Of a stretch of DNA of 64,000 nucleotides, positions 35,317 through 43,292 are shown one piece after another. Location: positions 124,001 through 188,000 of the forward strand of contig JARKPU010000058.1 in assembly GCA_029975055.1 (NCBI GenBank), written 5' to 3'. Position 1 is the first letter of the stretch. Each line of letters begins with the position of its first letter. The position numbers and the translations under genes are program-made. Source of the stretch: Anaerolinea sp. (lineage in GTDB: Bacteria > Chloroflexota > Anaerolineae > Anaerolineales > Anaerolineaceae). Under the pieces are notes generated by a model, which saw nothing but the letters and a program-made list of their open reading frames with translations, ran no database searches and had not been told where the DNA came from.

Positions 35317-35880
35317 TTAACCGGCCAGGTTGGCCCCCTGCCGCCTGCCCACCTGGATGCGCATCCACGCGCCGACGACCACCAGCACGAGCACCGCCGC
35401 CACGCCCGCCTCAGGCAGGCCGTTGGCGACCACAACCGGCGGCAGCACGGCCCAGGGCGCATAGCCGAGCAGGCCGATCATCCCGAGCACCAGCACCGTG
35501 TTGGTGACGCTCCCGGCGATGCCTGCGCCGATCAGGCCGGCGACGGGCCACTTCTTGAGCGCGCTCCACACCAGCCAGGCCACCGGCCCGATGAACAGGC
35601 GCGGGAGGATGGATAGCAGCGGGTTGGTGAACCAGGTATCGGACGGAAAGTTCGGCGCGACGGCGGCCTGGATGAGGCTGAACACGCCGAAGATCAGGCC
35701 GATGAGCAGCCCCACCAGCGGACCTTCGAGGACGGCGCCGATGATCACCGGAACCGTCATGATCGTCAAGGAAATTCCGCCAAACCAGGGGATGAACCCC
35801 CAGCGCGTGAGGCCCAGGAAGATGGCGATGGCGCCCATGATTCCGGTGATGACGATTTTTCGTGTGCGGTCTTGTGGCAT
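35317..35880 (-). CDS. ECF transporter S component (substrate-binding membrane protein)
   Basis: 187-aa protein with about six hydrophobic helices. It has the S-component pattern FIPWFGGISLTIMTVPVI, then EGPLVGLLIGLIFGVFSLIQ, and NPLLSILPRLFIGPVAWLVW. It would bind a vitamin and dock on EcfT/EcfA. It is convergent with ecfAT rather than in the same operon. The substrate cannot be read from sequence. No known vitamin riboswitch was recognised in the 130-base gap upstream (35881-36011). Confidence 0.86.
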   Translation of the reverse strand: MPQDRTRKIVITGIMGAIAIFLGLTRWGFIPWFGGISLTIMTVPVIIGAVLEGPLVGLLIGLIFGVFSLIQAAVAPNFPSDTWFTNPLLSILPRLFIGPVAWLVWSALKKWPVAGLIGAGIAGSVTNTVLVLGMIGLLGYAPWAVLPPVVVANGLPEAGVAAVLVLVVVGAWMRIQVGRRQGANLAG

Positions 35881-36011
35881 GATTCCTCACTTTACTTAAT
35901 TGTCAAGCGATTCTATCATTGATTCGACTGGATAACGGTGTTTTCAGCTTATTATAGAAGCATGTACTATCATTAACTATCCGGCTTGGTTTTCGTTGCG
36001 GGGATGAAACG

Positions 36012-36803
36012 ATGAATTTTATCGATGCCTTGAAAGCTGTGTATTTCGCCGACCCGTGCGGGGTTCTTTCGATCCCGCTATGGAAGGTGCTCCCTGGGCT
36101 GGATGAAGAAGAGACCTGCATGCTGCTGGATGCAGACGGGCGGCCTGAACACCTGGAAGCCTGGACGGCCGACAGCCTGCTGATCTATTGGGACGCGCGC
36201 CGCGAATGGCGACCGGCTGCTCCTCCAGAGTTGGTCCACCAATCGAACCTGGCGGTGGTGCACAGCCGTTACGCCTCGCGCCTGACGCTTTCTTCCAACA
36301 CCAGCGTGCAGCGCTTCTTCCGGCTGGCCCTGGGGCAGGTGCCTCCGCCGCATTTCGAGCTGCCCGACCGGTTTACTTTCAAACCGGTGGAACTGCCCAC
36401 CGAGACGGCCCTGGTGGCCGAGGTGATCGGGCGCAGCTATGCTCATCTGCGGCCCACGCAGGGAGAGGTGATCGGCTGGATGCAAGACCCGGTCTTTGCC
36501 CCCGACCTGTGGGTGTGGATCACCGACCAGCGGACGGGGCTGCCCGCCGGGCTTGGCATCGCCGAACTGGACCGCGACCTGGGCGAAGCATCGCTGGAAT
36601 GGATCCAGGTGGTGCCGGAATACCGCGGGCAGGGGCTGGCAAAGGCGCTCGTCTCGCACCTGCTCGGGCAGATCGGCCCCCGGGCCAGGCTGGTGACCGT
36701 CTCCGGCGAGGCCGACAACCCCTCGGATGCGGAGCACCTCTACCGCCGCTGCGGGTTCGCGGGCAGCGATGTCTGGTGGGTGGTGCGGCGCCTGGGCACG
36801 TAA
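36012..36803 (+). CDS. GNAT family N-acetyltransferase
   Basis: 263-aa protein with a C-terminal GNAT domain. LEWIQVVPEYRGQGLAKALV is the acetyl-CoA loop, and the family strand LVTVSGEADNPSDAEHLYRRCGF follows (given in parts). The N-terminal half (about 1-130) shows no recognised domain. The acceptor substrate is unknown. It precedes the spermidine synthase-like gene by 12 bases, so the two probably form an operon. Confidence 0.85.
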   Translation: MNFIDALKAVYFADPCGVLSIPLWKVLPGLDEEETCMLLDADGRPEHLEAWTADSLLIYWDARREWRPAAPPELVHQSNLAVVHSRYASRLTLSSNTSVQRFFRLALGQVPPPHFELPDRFTFKPVELPTETALVAEVIGRSYAHLRPTQGEVIGWMQDPVFAPDLWVWITDQRTGLPAGLGIAELDRDLGEASLEWIQVVPEYRGQGLAKALVSHLLGQIGPRARLVTVSGEADNPSDAEHLYRRCGFAGSDVWWVVRRLGT

Positions 36804-36815
36804 GCGATCTGGGGT

Positions 36816-38936
36816 ATGCGAAGCGACCCCGCGCCGGCGCCGCGCTGGATCACTGCTCTCTTTGCAGGTGCGATCCTTCTCTCGGCATTCCTGTTATTCC
36901 TGATCCAACCGTTGATCAGCAAGTACATCCTGCCCTGGTTTGGGGGCGGCACGGCCGTCTGGACGGCGGCAATGATGTTCTTCCAGGTGCTGCTGCTGGG
37001 CGGGTACCTGTATGCGCACGGCTTGAGCCGTTTGAACCCCCGCGCGCAGGCTCTGATTCACCTCACCGTCAGCCTGGTCACAGGCGGGTGGCTGGCGGGC
37101 TGCGCCGCCGCGTGGGGAGCGCCCTTGCTGGCCAGCGGGGCGTTCCACCCGGATGGCGGGGCTTCTCCGTTATGGAGTGTGCTGGGCGTCCTGGCGGTGA
37201 GCGTGGGGATGCCGTATTTCCTGCTCTCGACGACGAGCTCACTGGTGCAGTCCTGGTATGCAAGGGCGCTCCCCGCGGAGCAGCCCTACCGGTTCTACGT
37301 GCTTTCGAACGCCGCTTCGCTGGCGGCGCTCCTCAGTTACCCGCTGCTTGTGGAACCGCTGCTGGCTTTGAAGGCGCAGGCGGTTTTCTGGTCGGCAGGC
37401 TTTGGCCTGTTCCTGCTGCTTCTTGGCCTGTGCATTGGGGTGGCTGCGCGTATACGGGCCAACAGGCCGGCGGCCAGTCTCAACGGTGTGCCGGATGAGC
37501 CGGAAACCCTCCCCGGGCCGGGCTGGAAGGCCAAAGCCGGGTGGGTGTTCCTGGCGGGCTGCGCATCCACCATCCTGCTGGCCGGGACGAACGAGCTTAC
37601 CTCCGATATTGCCTCGGTGCCATTCCTGTGGGTGCTCCCGCTCGGCCTGTACCTGTTGACCTTCATGCTGGGCTTCAGCGAGCGCCTGAGAGTGCCCGGC
37701 AGCCTGCTGGTTGCCCTGACGCTGGCATGCCTGGGGCTGGCCATTTGGGCGCAGTTCCGCCTGGGGACGCTGGATACCCTGGTGCAGATTGCCATCAACG
37801 CGGGGGTGATCTTCTTTGCCTGCCTGCTGTGCCACCGCGAGGTCTATCTGCGCCGCCCAGCCCCCCGCCATTTGACGTCCTTTTACCTGATGGTCGCGGC
37901 CGGCGGAGCGCTGGGCGGGGTGTTCGTCAACCTGCTTTCACCGCTGATCTTTGAGGGTTATTGGGAGTATCACATCGGGCTGGCGCTTGCGGCGCTCACC
38001 GCGGGGGGCGTGCTCTTCCTGCGCCGCGAGCTTTGGCTCCACCGCCTGCGCATCCCGGCCGGGGTGCTGGCGCTGGCCGCGGCGGGGGCGCTGTTGAGCT
38101 TCCCTTTCACCCTGCGCCAGGGGAGCGTGGCGATGGAGCGCGACTTTTATGGGGTCGTTCGGGTGCGCAGGGGCATCTATGACGGGATGGATACGATCCG
38201 GCTGGTGCACGGCACGACGATGCACGGCCTGCAGGCGGTGAACCAGCCCTATCACGCGCGGCCCACCAGCTATTACACCGAATCGAGCGGCGCCGGGCTG
38301 GCGATGGAGACCTCCCTCCGGCGGGTGAGTCTGCAGCCGGTGCGCGTGGGGCTCGTCGGCATGGGGGTGGGCACGCTGGCGGCTTACGGGATGAAAGGAG
38401 ACGTGTTCCGCTTCTATGAGCTCGACCCGGCGGTGATCGGCCTGGCGACGAACACGGCCTATTTCACCTACCTGAGCGATTCGGCGGCGAAAATCGAGAT
38501 CGTGCCGGGCGATGCGCGCCTTTCGCTGGAGCGTGAACTGGCCTCAGGCAGCCAGGGGTATGACTTGCTGGTGGTGGATGCCTTCTCGGGAGATTCGATC
38601 CCCGTTCACCTGTTGACGCGCGAAGCCGTGGCGCTCTACCTGGCGCACCTCGACCCTCAAGGAGTGCTGGCGATCCACATCTCCAACAAGCATGTGCGCC
38701 TCGAGCCGGTGATGGCGCGCATCCAGGAAGCCTTTGGGCTGGAGGCGATGCTGATCAGCACCGGCGGCACCCGTCCGCTGGGAGCCGCTTCCACCTGGGT
38801 GCTCTTTTCGCGTGAACCACGCGCGCTTTCCAGCCCGGCGCTGCAATCACAAGGGCGCCCGTTAAGAATCGACCCGCGTGTGCGGTTGTGGACGGATGAT
38901 TACAGCAACCTGTTCCAGGTGGTGAAGTGGTATTAA
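36816..38936 (+). CDS. Spermidine synthase-like protein with N-terminal multi-helix membrane domain
   Basis: 706-aa protein. The N-terminal 440 residues form about 10 to 12 hydrophobic helices (for example LFAGAILLSAFLLFLIQPL and QVLLLGGYLYAHGLS). The C-terminal 250 residues are a Rossmann methyltransferase-like fold: VGLVGMGVGTLAAYG, FYELDPAVIGLA and DLLVVDAFSGDSIPVHLLT. These match the membrane-fused spermidine synthase-like group. The aminopropyltransferase active site cannot be confirmed. The role of the membrane part is unknown. Confidence 0.86.
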   Translation: MRSDPAPAPRWITALFAGAILLSAFLLFLIQPLISKYILPWFGGGTAVWTAAMMFFQVLLLGGYLYAHGLSRLNPRAQALIHLTVSLVTGGWLAGCAAAWGAPLLASGAFHPDGGASPLWSVLGVLAVSVGMPYFLLSTTSSLVQSWYARALPAEQPYRFYVLSNAASLAALLSYPLLVEPLLALKAQAVFWSAGFGLFLLLLGLCIGVAARIRANRPAASLNGVPDEPETLPGPGWKAKAGWVFLAGCASTILLAGTNELTSDIASVPFLWVLPLGLYLLTFMLGFSERLRVPGSLLVALTLACLGLAIWAQFRLGTLDTLVQIAINAGVIFFACLLCHREVYLRRPAPRHLTSFYLMVAAGGALGGVFVNLLSPLIFEGYWEYHIGLALAALTAGGVLFLRRELWLHRLRIPAGVLALAAAGALLSFPFTLRQGSVAMERDFYGVVRVRRGIYDGMDTIRLVHGTTMHGLQAVNQPYHARPTSYYTESSGAGLAMETSLRRVSLQPVRVGLVGMGVGTLAAYGMKGDVFRFYELDPAVIGLATNTAYFTYLSDSAAKIEIVPGDARLSLERELASGSQGYDLLVVDAFSGDSIPVHLLTREAVALYLAHLDPQGVLAIHISNKHVRLEPVMARIQEAFGLEAMLISTGGTRPLGAASTWVLFSREPRALSSPALQSQGRPLRIDPRVRLWTDDYSNLFQVVKWY

Positions 38937-38940
38937 ATGC

Positions 38941-38966
38941 CGAAGGGCGGGGTGCCCCGCCCTTCG
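38941..38966. terminator. 12-bp hairpin with 2-base loop
   Basis: Perfect arms 38941-38952 and 38955-38966 between convergent ends of the spermidine synthase-like gene and the small membrane gene. GC-rich with a weak tail. Confidence 0.6.
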
Positions 38967-38982
38967 CGAAACTGCGCTGCCA

Positions 38983-39165
38983 TTAAAAGATCAACACCAG
39001 TAACAGAACGATCGGTCCGACCAGGACCAAGACGACCAGCCCAATCGCCAGAGCAACCACCAGGGCAACCCCGCCCACCAACAGGCCGATCACGCCGCCG
39101 ATCAACCCAAACACCAGCCCGATGAAGCCCCCAATCAAACTGAGCAAAAATTCGATGACGCCCAT
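38983..39165 (-). CDS. 60-aa glycine-zipper membrane protein
   Basis: Very hydrophobic 60-aa protein with regularly spaced glycines (GGFIGLVFGLIGGVIGLL then GGVALVVALAIGLVVLV). A Shine-Dalgarno GGAGG lies 5 bases before the ATG, which makes it a credible real gene despite its size. It probably forms one or two packed membrane helices. Function unknown. Confidence 0.7.
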   Translation of the reverse strand: MGVIEFLLSLIGGFIGLVFGLIGGVIGLLVGGVALVVALAIGLVVLVLVGPIVLLLVLIF

Positions 39166-39246
39166 TTCATCCTCCAGTGAACCTGTGTTGTTGTTTCCAG
39201 GTTTCTATATCCATTTACGCTGGAGGAATCGAAAAGTTGCATGAGG

Positions 39247-39657
39247 CTACATCACCTCGTTCAACTGCTTCATCAACTGGTCGGCGCTTGTGGCGCCGTG
39301 GTTGACGTGGTGCGGAGCGCCGTTTGCATCGAGGATGAAGGTGGTCGGCACGCTCAGCACGCCCCATTGCTTTGCCAGGTCCGGCTGGTCGTACGCATTG
39401 ATCTCGATCACCCGCAAGCGCTCGCCGAGCCGTTGCTGCACCGTTTGCAGGGCAGGGCGCTGGACGGTTCTGCAGGGGGCGCAGTCGGGCGTGGTGAAGT
39501 AGAGGATCGAGGGCACCCCTGCCTGCAAGGGCAGGCCGCCACGGCCGGCAGAGCGGGCGCGCGCCAGTACGGCCCGGGTGGCGAGCCGGTAGAGGCCCAG
39601 GCCGAAGGCGATGATCAAGACGGCCCAAAGAAGGCGCGGCAGGATGTCATTGCTCAT
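39247..39657 (-). CDS. Membrane-anchored thioredoxin-like protein
   Basis: 136-aa protein with an N-terminal membrane helix (residues 8-28) and a thioredoxin fold. The active site TTPDCAPCRT has Cys59 and Cys62, and the cis-Pro region VLSVPTTFILD is present. It could exchange thiols or sulfur on the outer face. The ATG at 39657 overlaps the DUF4395 gene by 11 bases; any longer in-frame extension would run inside that gene. It is the last gene of the leader-controlled operon, so its expression probably follows the attenuator upstream. Confidence 0.9.
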   Translation of the reverse strand: MSNDILPRLLWAVLIIAFGLGLYRLATRAVLARARSAGRGGLPLQAGVPSILYFTTPDCAPCRTVQRPALQTVQQRLGERLRVIEINAYDQPDLAKQWGVLSVPTTFILDANGAPHHVNHGATSADQLMKQLNEVM

Positions 39658-40144
39658 GGGGTGCGTTCCTTGGGCGCATCCCAGGGAAGGTGCCTTGCGG
39701 GGGCGCTTTGATAAACCCCGGGAAGCGCAGGCGGTTGAGCCAGTAATAGATGGCGCAGCCGGCGCAGAACCCGGCAAACAGGTTGAGCGCCGCCAGCGCG
39801 ACAACCAGCCAGCCAAGCGCCCACCCGGCGGCTGACGGCCCGGCGTAGATAAATCCTGCTGCCAGCGACAGAAAGACCCCGCCCATCCCCTGGGCGAACA
39901 GGTGCGGTTCGCGGTTATCCTGGATGACATCGGGCTTCACCAGGCCGGAGGGTTTCAACAGTGGAGAGTAGATGAGCATCGCAAAGCCGGGTTTCTTGAA
40001 GACGAAGCTTCCGGCCAGCAGAACAAGCGCCGTCAGGCCGAGCAGCCAGGGCTGGTCGAGTACGAAGGCGAGGACAGGCAGCCCAACCACAAAAGATTGG
40101 TTCACGCGGATGGCCGAATGATCGACCGGTACAAGAGATTGCAT
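39647..40144 (-). CDS. DUF4395 membrane protein
   Basis: 165-aa membrane protein of DUF4395. The N-terminal VDHSAIRVNQSFVVGL and the early-region GLVKPDVIQDNREPHLFAQGMGG segment are typical (given in parts). It has four helices, and the last contains Cys127 and Cys130 (NLFAGFCAGCAIYYWL), facing the membrane. AGGAG is 6 bases before the ATG. In other bacteria DUF4395 is found beside thioredoxins and sulfurtransferases; here the downstream partner is thioredoxin-like, so a role in thiol or sulfur handling is likely but unproven. Confidence 0.9.
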   Translation of the reverse strand: MQSLVPVDHSAIRVNQSFVVGLPVLAFVLDQPWLLGLTALVLLAGSFVFKKPGFAMLIYSPLLKPSGLVKPDVIQDNREPHLFAQGMGGVFLSLAAGFIYAGPSAAGWALGWLVVALAALNLFAGFCAGCAIYYWLNRLRFPGFIKAPPQGTFPGMRPRNAPHEQ

Positions 40145-40189
40145 GGTTCGCTCCTACTGATGATGATTCTGTCAGGCCGGTTCCAGAAT

Positions 40190-40251
40190 AAAAAAAGACG
40201 GGTGCTTGTGTTCACTGCCACTTTCACTGCAGGGGACACAACCACCCGTCT
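40190..40251 (-). terminator. Intrinsic terminator in the DUF4395 operon leader
   Basis: On the minus strand, arm 40251-40236 pairs with 40211-40196: 15 of 16 pairs, with one C-C/G-G type mismatch at the tenth position. A run of seven U residues (40196-40190) follows. It lies between the leader peptide and the DUF4395 start, so it would stop transcription before the operon. Its 5' arm can instead pair upstream. Confidence 0.88.
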
Positions 40252-40294
40252 GATATGGTAAAAGAATACTACCTCGGCGGTGGTCGGAGTCCCC
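40232..40294 (-). promoter_or_regulatory. Antiterminator pairing in the DUF4395 operon leader
   Basis: Two blocks near the end of the leader ORF are perfectly complementary to the terminator's 5' arm: 40289-40294 (GGGGAC on the minus strand) with 40232-40237 (GTCCCC), and 40279-40284 (ACCACC) with 40241-40246 (GGTGGT). The order is correct for an antiparallel helix, with a small internal loop between them. Forming it removes the terminator. Confidence 0.75.
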
Positions 40295-40337
40295 GCCGGT
40301 GACAACACATGCAAGTAAAGGCCAGTTGGGTGTTCAT
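40269..40337 (-). CDS. Cysteine-rich leader peptide (22 aa), attenuator uORF
   Basis: A 22-codon reading frame starts at ATG 40337 and stops with TAG at 40269-40271. The peptide begins MNTQLAFTCMCCHRRG and ends in Leu-Arg, three Pro and Arg. Cys codons fall at 40313-40311, 40307-40305 and 40304-40302. The frame overlaps the antiterminator blocks, so the ribosome's position can decide RNA folding. No Shine-Dalgarno is seen; the promoter predicts a 5' end only about 10 bases upstream. This resembles the polycysteine leader ORFs described in mycobacteria. No homology claim is made beyond this design. Confidence 0.72.
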   Translation of the reverse strand: MNTQLAFTCMCCHRRGLRPPPR

Positions 40338-40353
40338 CACAATTATTATGATA

Positions 40354-40381
40354 ATTTTAATATAATTTATCCGGTTGTCAA
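40354..40381 (-). promoter_or_regulatory. Promoter of the leader peptide and DUF4395 operon
   Basis: On the minus strand, a perfect TTGACA (40381-40376) lies 16 bases from TAAAAT (40359-40354), with AT-rich surroundings. The predicted start is about 10 bases before the leader ATG. Confidence 0.75.
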
Positions 40382-40509
40382 GCCGTGGTATAAGGATTTT
40401 CCTTTAAGATCGCGAAACCGGCATACCGCCGGCACCCCAGGCGCGCCAAACCCGTGGTGAGAGCCGGCTGGCAGGAATTTCACCTCTCGTTCAGATCCAC
40501 CGATAGGAT

Positions 40510-40515
40510 TACAAT
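40510..40515 (+). promoter_or_regulatory. Possible -10 box of MFS gene
   Basis: TACAAT at 40510-40515 lies 38 bases before the ATG at 40554, and AAGGAG (40541-40546) lies 7 bases before that start. No good -35 seen. The rest of the interval from 40382 to 40553 shows no other feature. Confidence 0.45.
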
Positions 40516-40553
40516 CTAACCCTGCAAGAATCCCAGTTCCAAGGAGCCAATCT

Positions 40554-41795
40554 ATGCAGCCGGTAGCCGATGCGGCAAAGCAGAAACACGGGCTGGCAGC
40601 CCTGCCGCGCAATGTGTGGGCGGTGAGCCTGACCAGCTTCTTCATGGATATTTCCACAGAGATGGTGATCAACATCCTGCCGTTGTTCCTTTCGAACGTG
40701 CTGGGGGTGAAGACCAACATCATCGGGGTGATCGAAGGCGTTGCCGAGGCGACTGCCAGCCTGTTGAAGGTATTTTCAGGGTGGCTGTCGGATAAACTGC
40801 GCGGGCGCAAGTGGATCGCCGTAGCCGGGTATGGCCTTTCTGCGCTGGCCAAGCCCTTCTTCTACTTTGCCGCCAGCTGGGAGGCGGTGGCCGGGGTGCG
40901 CTGGGTGGACCGGGTGGGGAAGGGCATCCGCACCGCGCCGCGCGACGCGCTGGTGGCCGATTCGGTGGTTCCAGAGGTGCGCGGTCTGGCGTTCGGCTTC
41001 CAGCGCGCCGCCGATACGGCCGGGGCCATGCTGGGGATTCTGATCTCGCTCGGAGTGGTCTGGGCGGCGCAATCGGCGGCGGTGAAGCTGGGGGCCGGCA
41101 CCTTCCGCACGGTGGTGCTGCTGAGCATCATCCCAGGGGTGCTGGCGGTTCTGGCGTTGGCGCTTGGGACGAAGGACGTGGCGGTGAGCGGTCAGCGCGA
41201 AATGCCCAGGTTCGCTTTCCGCTCGCTTGGAAAGCCGTTCATGATCTTCATGCTGATCGTCGGGATCTTCGACCTGGGCAATTCGTCCGATGCCTTCTTG
41301 ACGCTGCGCGCCCAGGAACGCGGGTTGAGCGTGGTGGGCATCCTGGCAATGCTGGCCGCGTATAACATGGTGTACGCGCTGCTTTCCGCTCCGGCTGGAT
41401 CGCTTTCAGACCGGATCGGCCGGCGCAGGATGATCATCGGCGGGTGGTTCGTCTATGCGCTTATCTACCTGGGCTTCGGCCTGGCGCAAGCCGCCTGGCA
41501 TATCGTGGTGCTGTATATCCTGTATGGGTGCTATTACGCGCTGGCCTACAGCACGGCCAAAGCCATGGTGGCCGACCTGGTGCCCGCCAACCTGCGCGGC
41601 ACGGCTTACGGCACGTACAATGCCGTCTTGGGCATCCTGGATTTCCCCGCCTCGCTCATCGCCGGCATCTTATGGCAAGGGGTGGGGGCATGGCAGGGGT
41701 TTGGCCCTTCGGCGCCGTTCCTGTTTGGCGCTGCGCTGGCGTTGATCGCCGCCATCATGCTGTGGGCATGGAAAGGCAGCCGGGCGGCGGCGTAG
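40554..41795 (+). CDS. MFS transporter
   Basis: 413-aa major facilitator with about 12 helices. NVWAVSLTSFFMDISTEMVI is the first helix region. The motif A region DKLRGRKWIAVAGYGLSA lies after helix 2, and RVGKGIRTAPRDALVADS is typical of a family of drug/metabolite exporters. A second motif-A copy DRIGRRRMIIGG starts the second half. The substrate is unknown. AAGGAG 7 bases upstream fixes the start. It is convergent with the PH-domain gene, 10 bases between stops. Confidence 0.88.
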   Translation: MQPVADAAKQKHGLAALPRNVWAVSLTSFFMDISTEMVINILPLFLSNVLGVKTNIIGVIEGVAEATASLLKVFSGWLSDKLRGRKWIAVAGYGLSALAKPFFYFAASWEAVAGVRWVDRVGKGIRTAPRDALVADSVVPEVRGLAFGFQRAADTAGAMLGILISLGVVWAAQSAAVKLGAGTFRTVVLLSIIPGVLAVLALALGTKDVAVSGQREMPRFAFRSLGKPFMIFMLIVGIFDLGNSSDAFLTLRAQERGLSVVGILAMLAAYNMVYALLSAPAGSLSDRIGRRRMIIGGWFVYALIYLGFGLAQAAWHIVVLYILYGCYYALAYSTAKAMVADLVPANLRGTAYGTYNAVLGILDFPASLIAGILWQGVGAWQGFGPSAPFLFGAALALIAAIMLWAWKGSRAAA

Positions 41796-41805
41796 GTGAG
41801 GCCCG

Positions 41806-42444
41806 TTACAGCTTTGCCAACAGAGCGGCTTTCTTCGCCTGGAATTCCTCTTCGGTGAGCAGGCCGCGCTGGCGCAGGTCGCCCAGGCGTTCGATCAACG
41901 CGGGAATATCCGCCTGCGCCGGTTGAGCGGGCTGGACGCCTTCGATGTTGTAATCTTCCAGCTTCACCTTGGCGTTCAGCATGGCGGTCTTGAAGCGCAC
42001 CGGGTTGCCAATGCGCGTGAAGCGGTTGATGGCCATCTCGGCGGCGGTGAGCACTTCGATATCGCCAAAGTTGAAAATTCGCCCAAAGACCGACTGCTCC
42101 ATCTTGACGTCGTTGACTTTCTCCAGGGAAGAGTCGATCACATTCTTGTTGATGATGCCGCTGATCTGGATGACACGCAGGTTGGTGACGATATATTTGT
42201 GGTTGGCCCACACCAGCACGTCCCTCGTCAGGCTCACCAGCGGGATGATCAAGAGCAGGTAGCCGACCGGAACCAGGGGGCCGCCGCCCGCCAGCAGCAG
42301 GATGGTCACAACGGCGATGGTGATGGCCGAGATGATCAACTCGACGAGAATTTGCTCGAGCAGCACAAACCAGTGGCGCTGCGTGGCGAGGATGATTTTC
42401 TCGTTTTCTCCCAACATGCGTTTCAGGTAGGCGTCCATGGGCAT
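41806..42444 (-). CDS. Membrane protein with bacterial PH domain and C-terminal SHOCT
   Basis: 212-aa protein with two membrane helices (QILVELIISAITIAVVTILL and VGYLLLIIPLVSLTRDVLV). A bacterial PH-like domain (KYIVTNLRVIQISGIINKNV and VNDVKMEQSVFGRIFNFGDI) is followed by a linker and a SHOCT motif (LIERLGDLRQRGLLTEEEFQ). The likely start is the ATG at 42444, with AAGGA 7 bases upstream. Such proteins may help membrane organisation, but no function is established. Confidence 0.82.
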   Translation of the reverse strand: MPMDAYLKRMLGENEKIILATQRHWFVLLEQILVELIISAITIAVVTILLLAGGGPLVPVGYLLLIIPLVSLTRDVLVWANHKYIVTNLRVIQISGIINKNVIDSSLEKVNDVKMEQSVFGRIFNFGDIEVLTAAEMAINRFTRIGNPVRFKTAMLNAKVKLEDYNIEGVQPAQPAQADIPALIERLGDLRQRGLLTEEEFQAKKAALLAKL

Positions 42445-42493
42445 CACTGTTCCTTTCCGCATTTAGTATATAGCAAAACGGTGCGGGGTTAAA

Positions 42494-42530
42494 CGAAAAG
42501 GTTGGGGCGCCGTGCGCTCCAACCTTTTCG
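42494..42530. terminator. 17-bp terminator hairpin upstream of the PH gene
   Basis: Arms 42494-42510 and 42514-42530 pair over 17 positions (one G-U) with a 3-base loop. It is 16 bases downstream of slyD on the minus strand, giving CGAAAAG/CTTTTCG ends with a T/A-rich edge. Confidence 0.8.
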
Positions 42531-42545
42531 ATGTGAAATGCCGGG

Positions 42546-43139
42546 TCAGTCTTTCTTCCCCTCGGGCTCGTCCGCGTCGTCGAGATCCTCTTCATCTTCC
42601 TCGAACTCGAAATCTTCGCTTTCGAAGAGATCATCTTCGTCCTCATCGAGGTCATCGCCGTGCACGTGCCCGTGCTCCAGTTCCTCGGCTTCGGCAGCGC
42701 GCAGGTCTACCACGGTGACGGAGAAATCGAGGTCTTTGCCGGCCAGGGGATGGTTGAAATCGAGCTGGACGGTGTCTTTGCCGATCGAAACGATGCGGGC
42801 ATCGAGCAGCTCGCCGTCTTCGTTGCGCACGGTCAGTTCGACGCCGAGGCGGATGGGAATATCCTTGGGGATCTCCTTGCGGGGCACATCCACCAGCGCA
42901 TCCGGGTCCAGCTCGCCGTAGGCATCCTTAGCCAGAACGCGCACGGATTTCGAGTCGCCGACCTTCAGGCCGTACAATTCGCGCTCGAGGCCGGGGATGA
43001 TATTCTCATGTCCCTGGATGAATTGGATCGGTTCATCACCCTCGGTGGTATCGACGACTTCGTCGTTAACTTTCAGGGTATATTCCAGGCTAACGACCAC
43101 GTCGTCGGCCACGATACTGGGTTTCTTGGTTGTTTCCAT
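42546..43139 (-). CDS. slyD: FKBP-type peptidyl-prolyl isomerase, SlyD-like
   Basis: 197-aa prolyl isomerase/chaperone. The N-terminal FKBP core (DDVVVSLEYTLKVNDEVVDT, then QGHENIIPGLERELYGL) is interrupted by an insert-in-flap domain (about residues 70-130, AYGELDPDALVDVPRKEIP) and followed by VDFNHPLAGKDL-like sequence (LDFNHPLAGKDLDF). The C-terminal tail is dominated by Asp and Glu (DEDEDDLFESEDFEFEEDEE); only HGHVHG carries His, unlike the His-rich nickel tail of E. coli SlyD. The start at 43139 has a weak ribosome site; an in-frame ATG lies 33 bases upstream. Confidence 0.9.
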   Translation of the reverse strand: METTKKPSIVADDVVVSLEYTLKVNDEVVDTTEGDEPIQFIQGHENIIPGLERELYGLKVGDSKSVRVLAKDAYGELDPDALVDVPRKEIPKDIPIRLGVELTVRNEDGELLDARIVSIGKDTVQLDFNHPLAGKDLDFSVTVVDLRAAEAEELEHGHVHGDDLDEDEDDLFESEDFEFEEDEEDLDDADEPEGKKD

Positions 43140-43274
43140 TCGTCTCACACTTTCAAAAAAAGGTTCTTGCAAAACTCAGCGATTATATCACAGGTGGGGG
43201 CCGGCTGCCGCGCCAGTTCTCGCCCGGAGGTGAGCCTGCTGCACCCAAACACCCCACTTTGTTGCTCCGATTTA

Positions 43275-43292
43275 TCGTGAAAAGGATCACAA
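43275..43292 (+). promoter_or_regulatory. Palindromic operator candidate before cydAB (CRP/FNR- or Rex-like)
   Basis: TCGTGA-N6-TCACAA is a near-perfect inverted repeat matching the CRP/FNR family half-sites TGTGA/TCACA with one mismatch, and partly the Rex operator. It lies 8 bases upstream of TACAAT (43300-43305), a likely -10. A repressor or regulator of bd oxidase by redox or oxygen state is plausible. Confidence 0.55.

Noticed and set aside
35881..36011. Vitamin riboswitch before the ECF S component gene
   Set aside because: The 130-base AT-rich gap shows no conserved riboswitch motif; it looks like a divergent promoter region.
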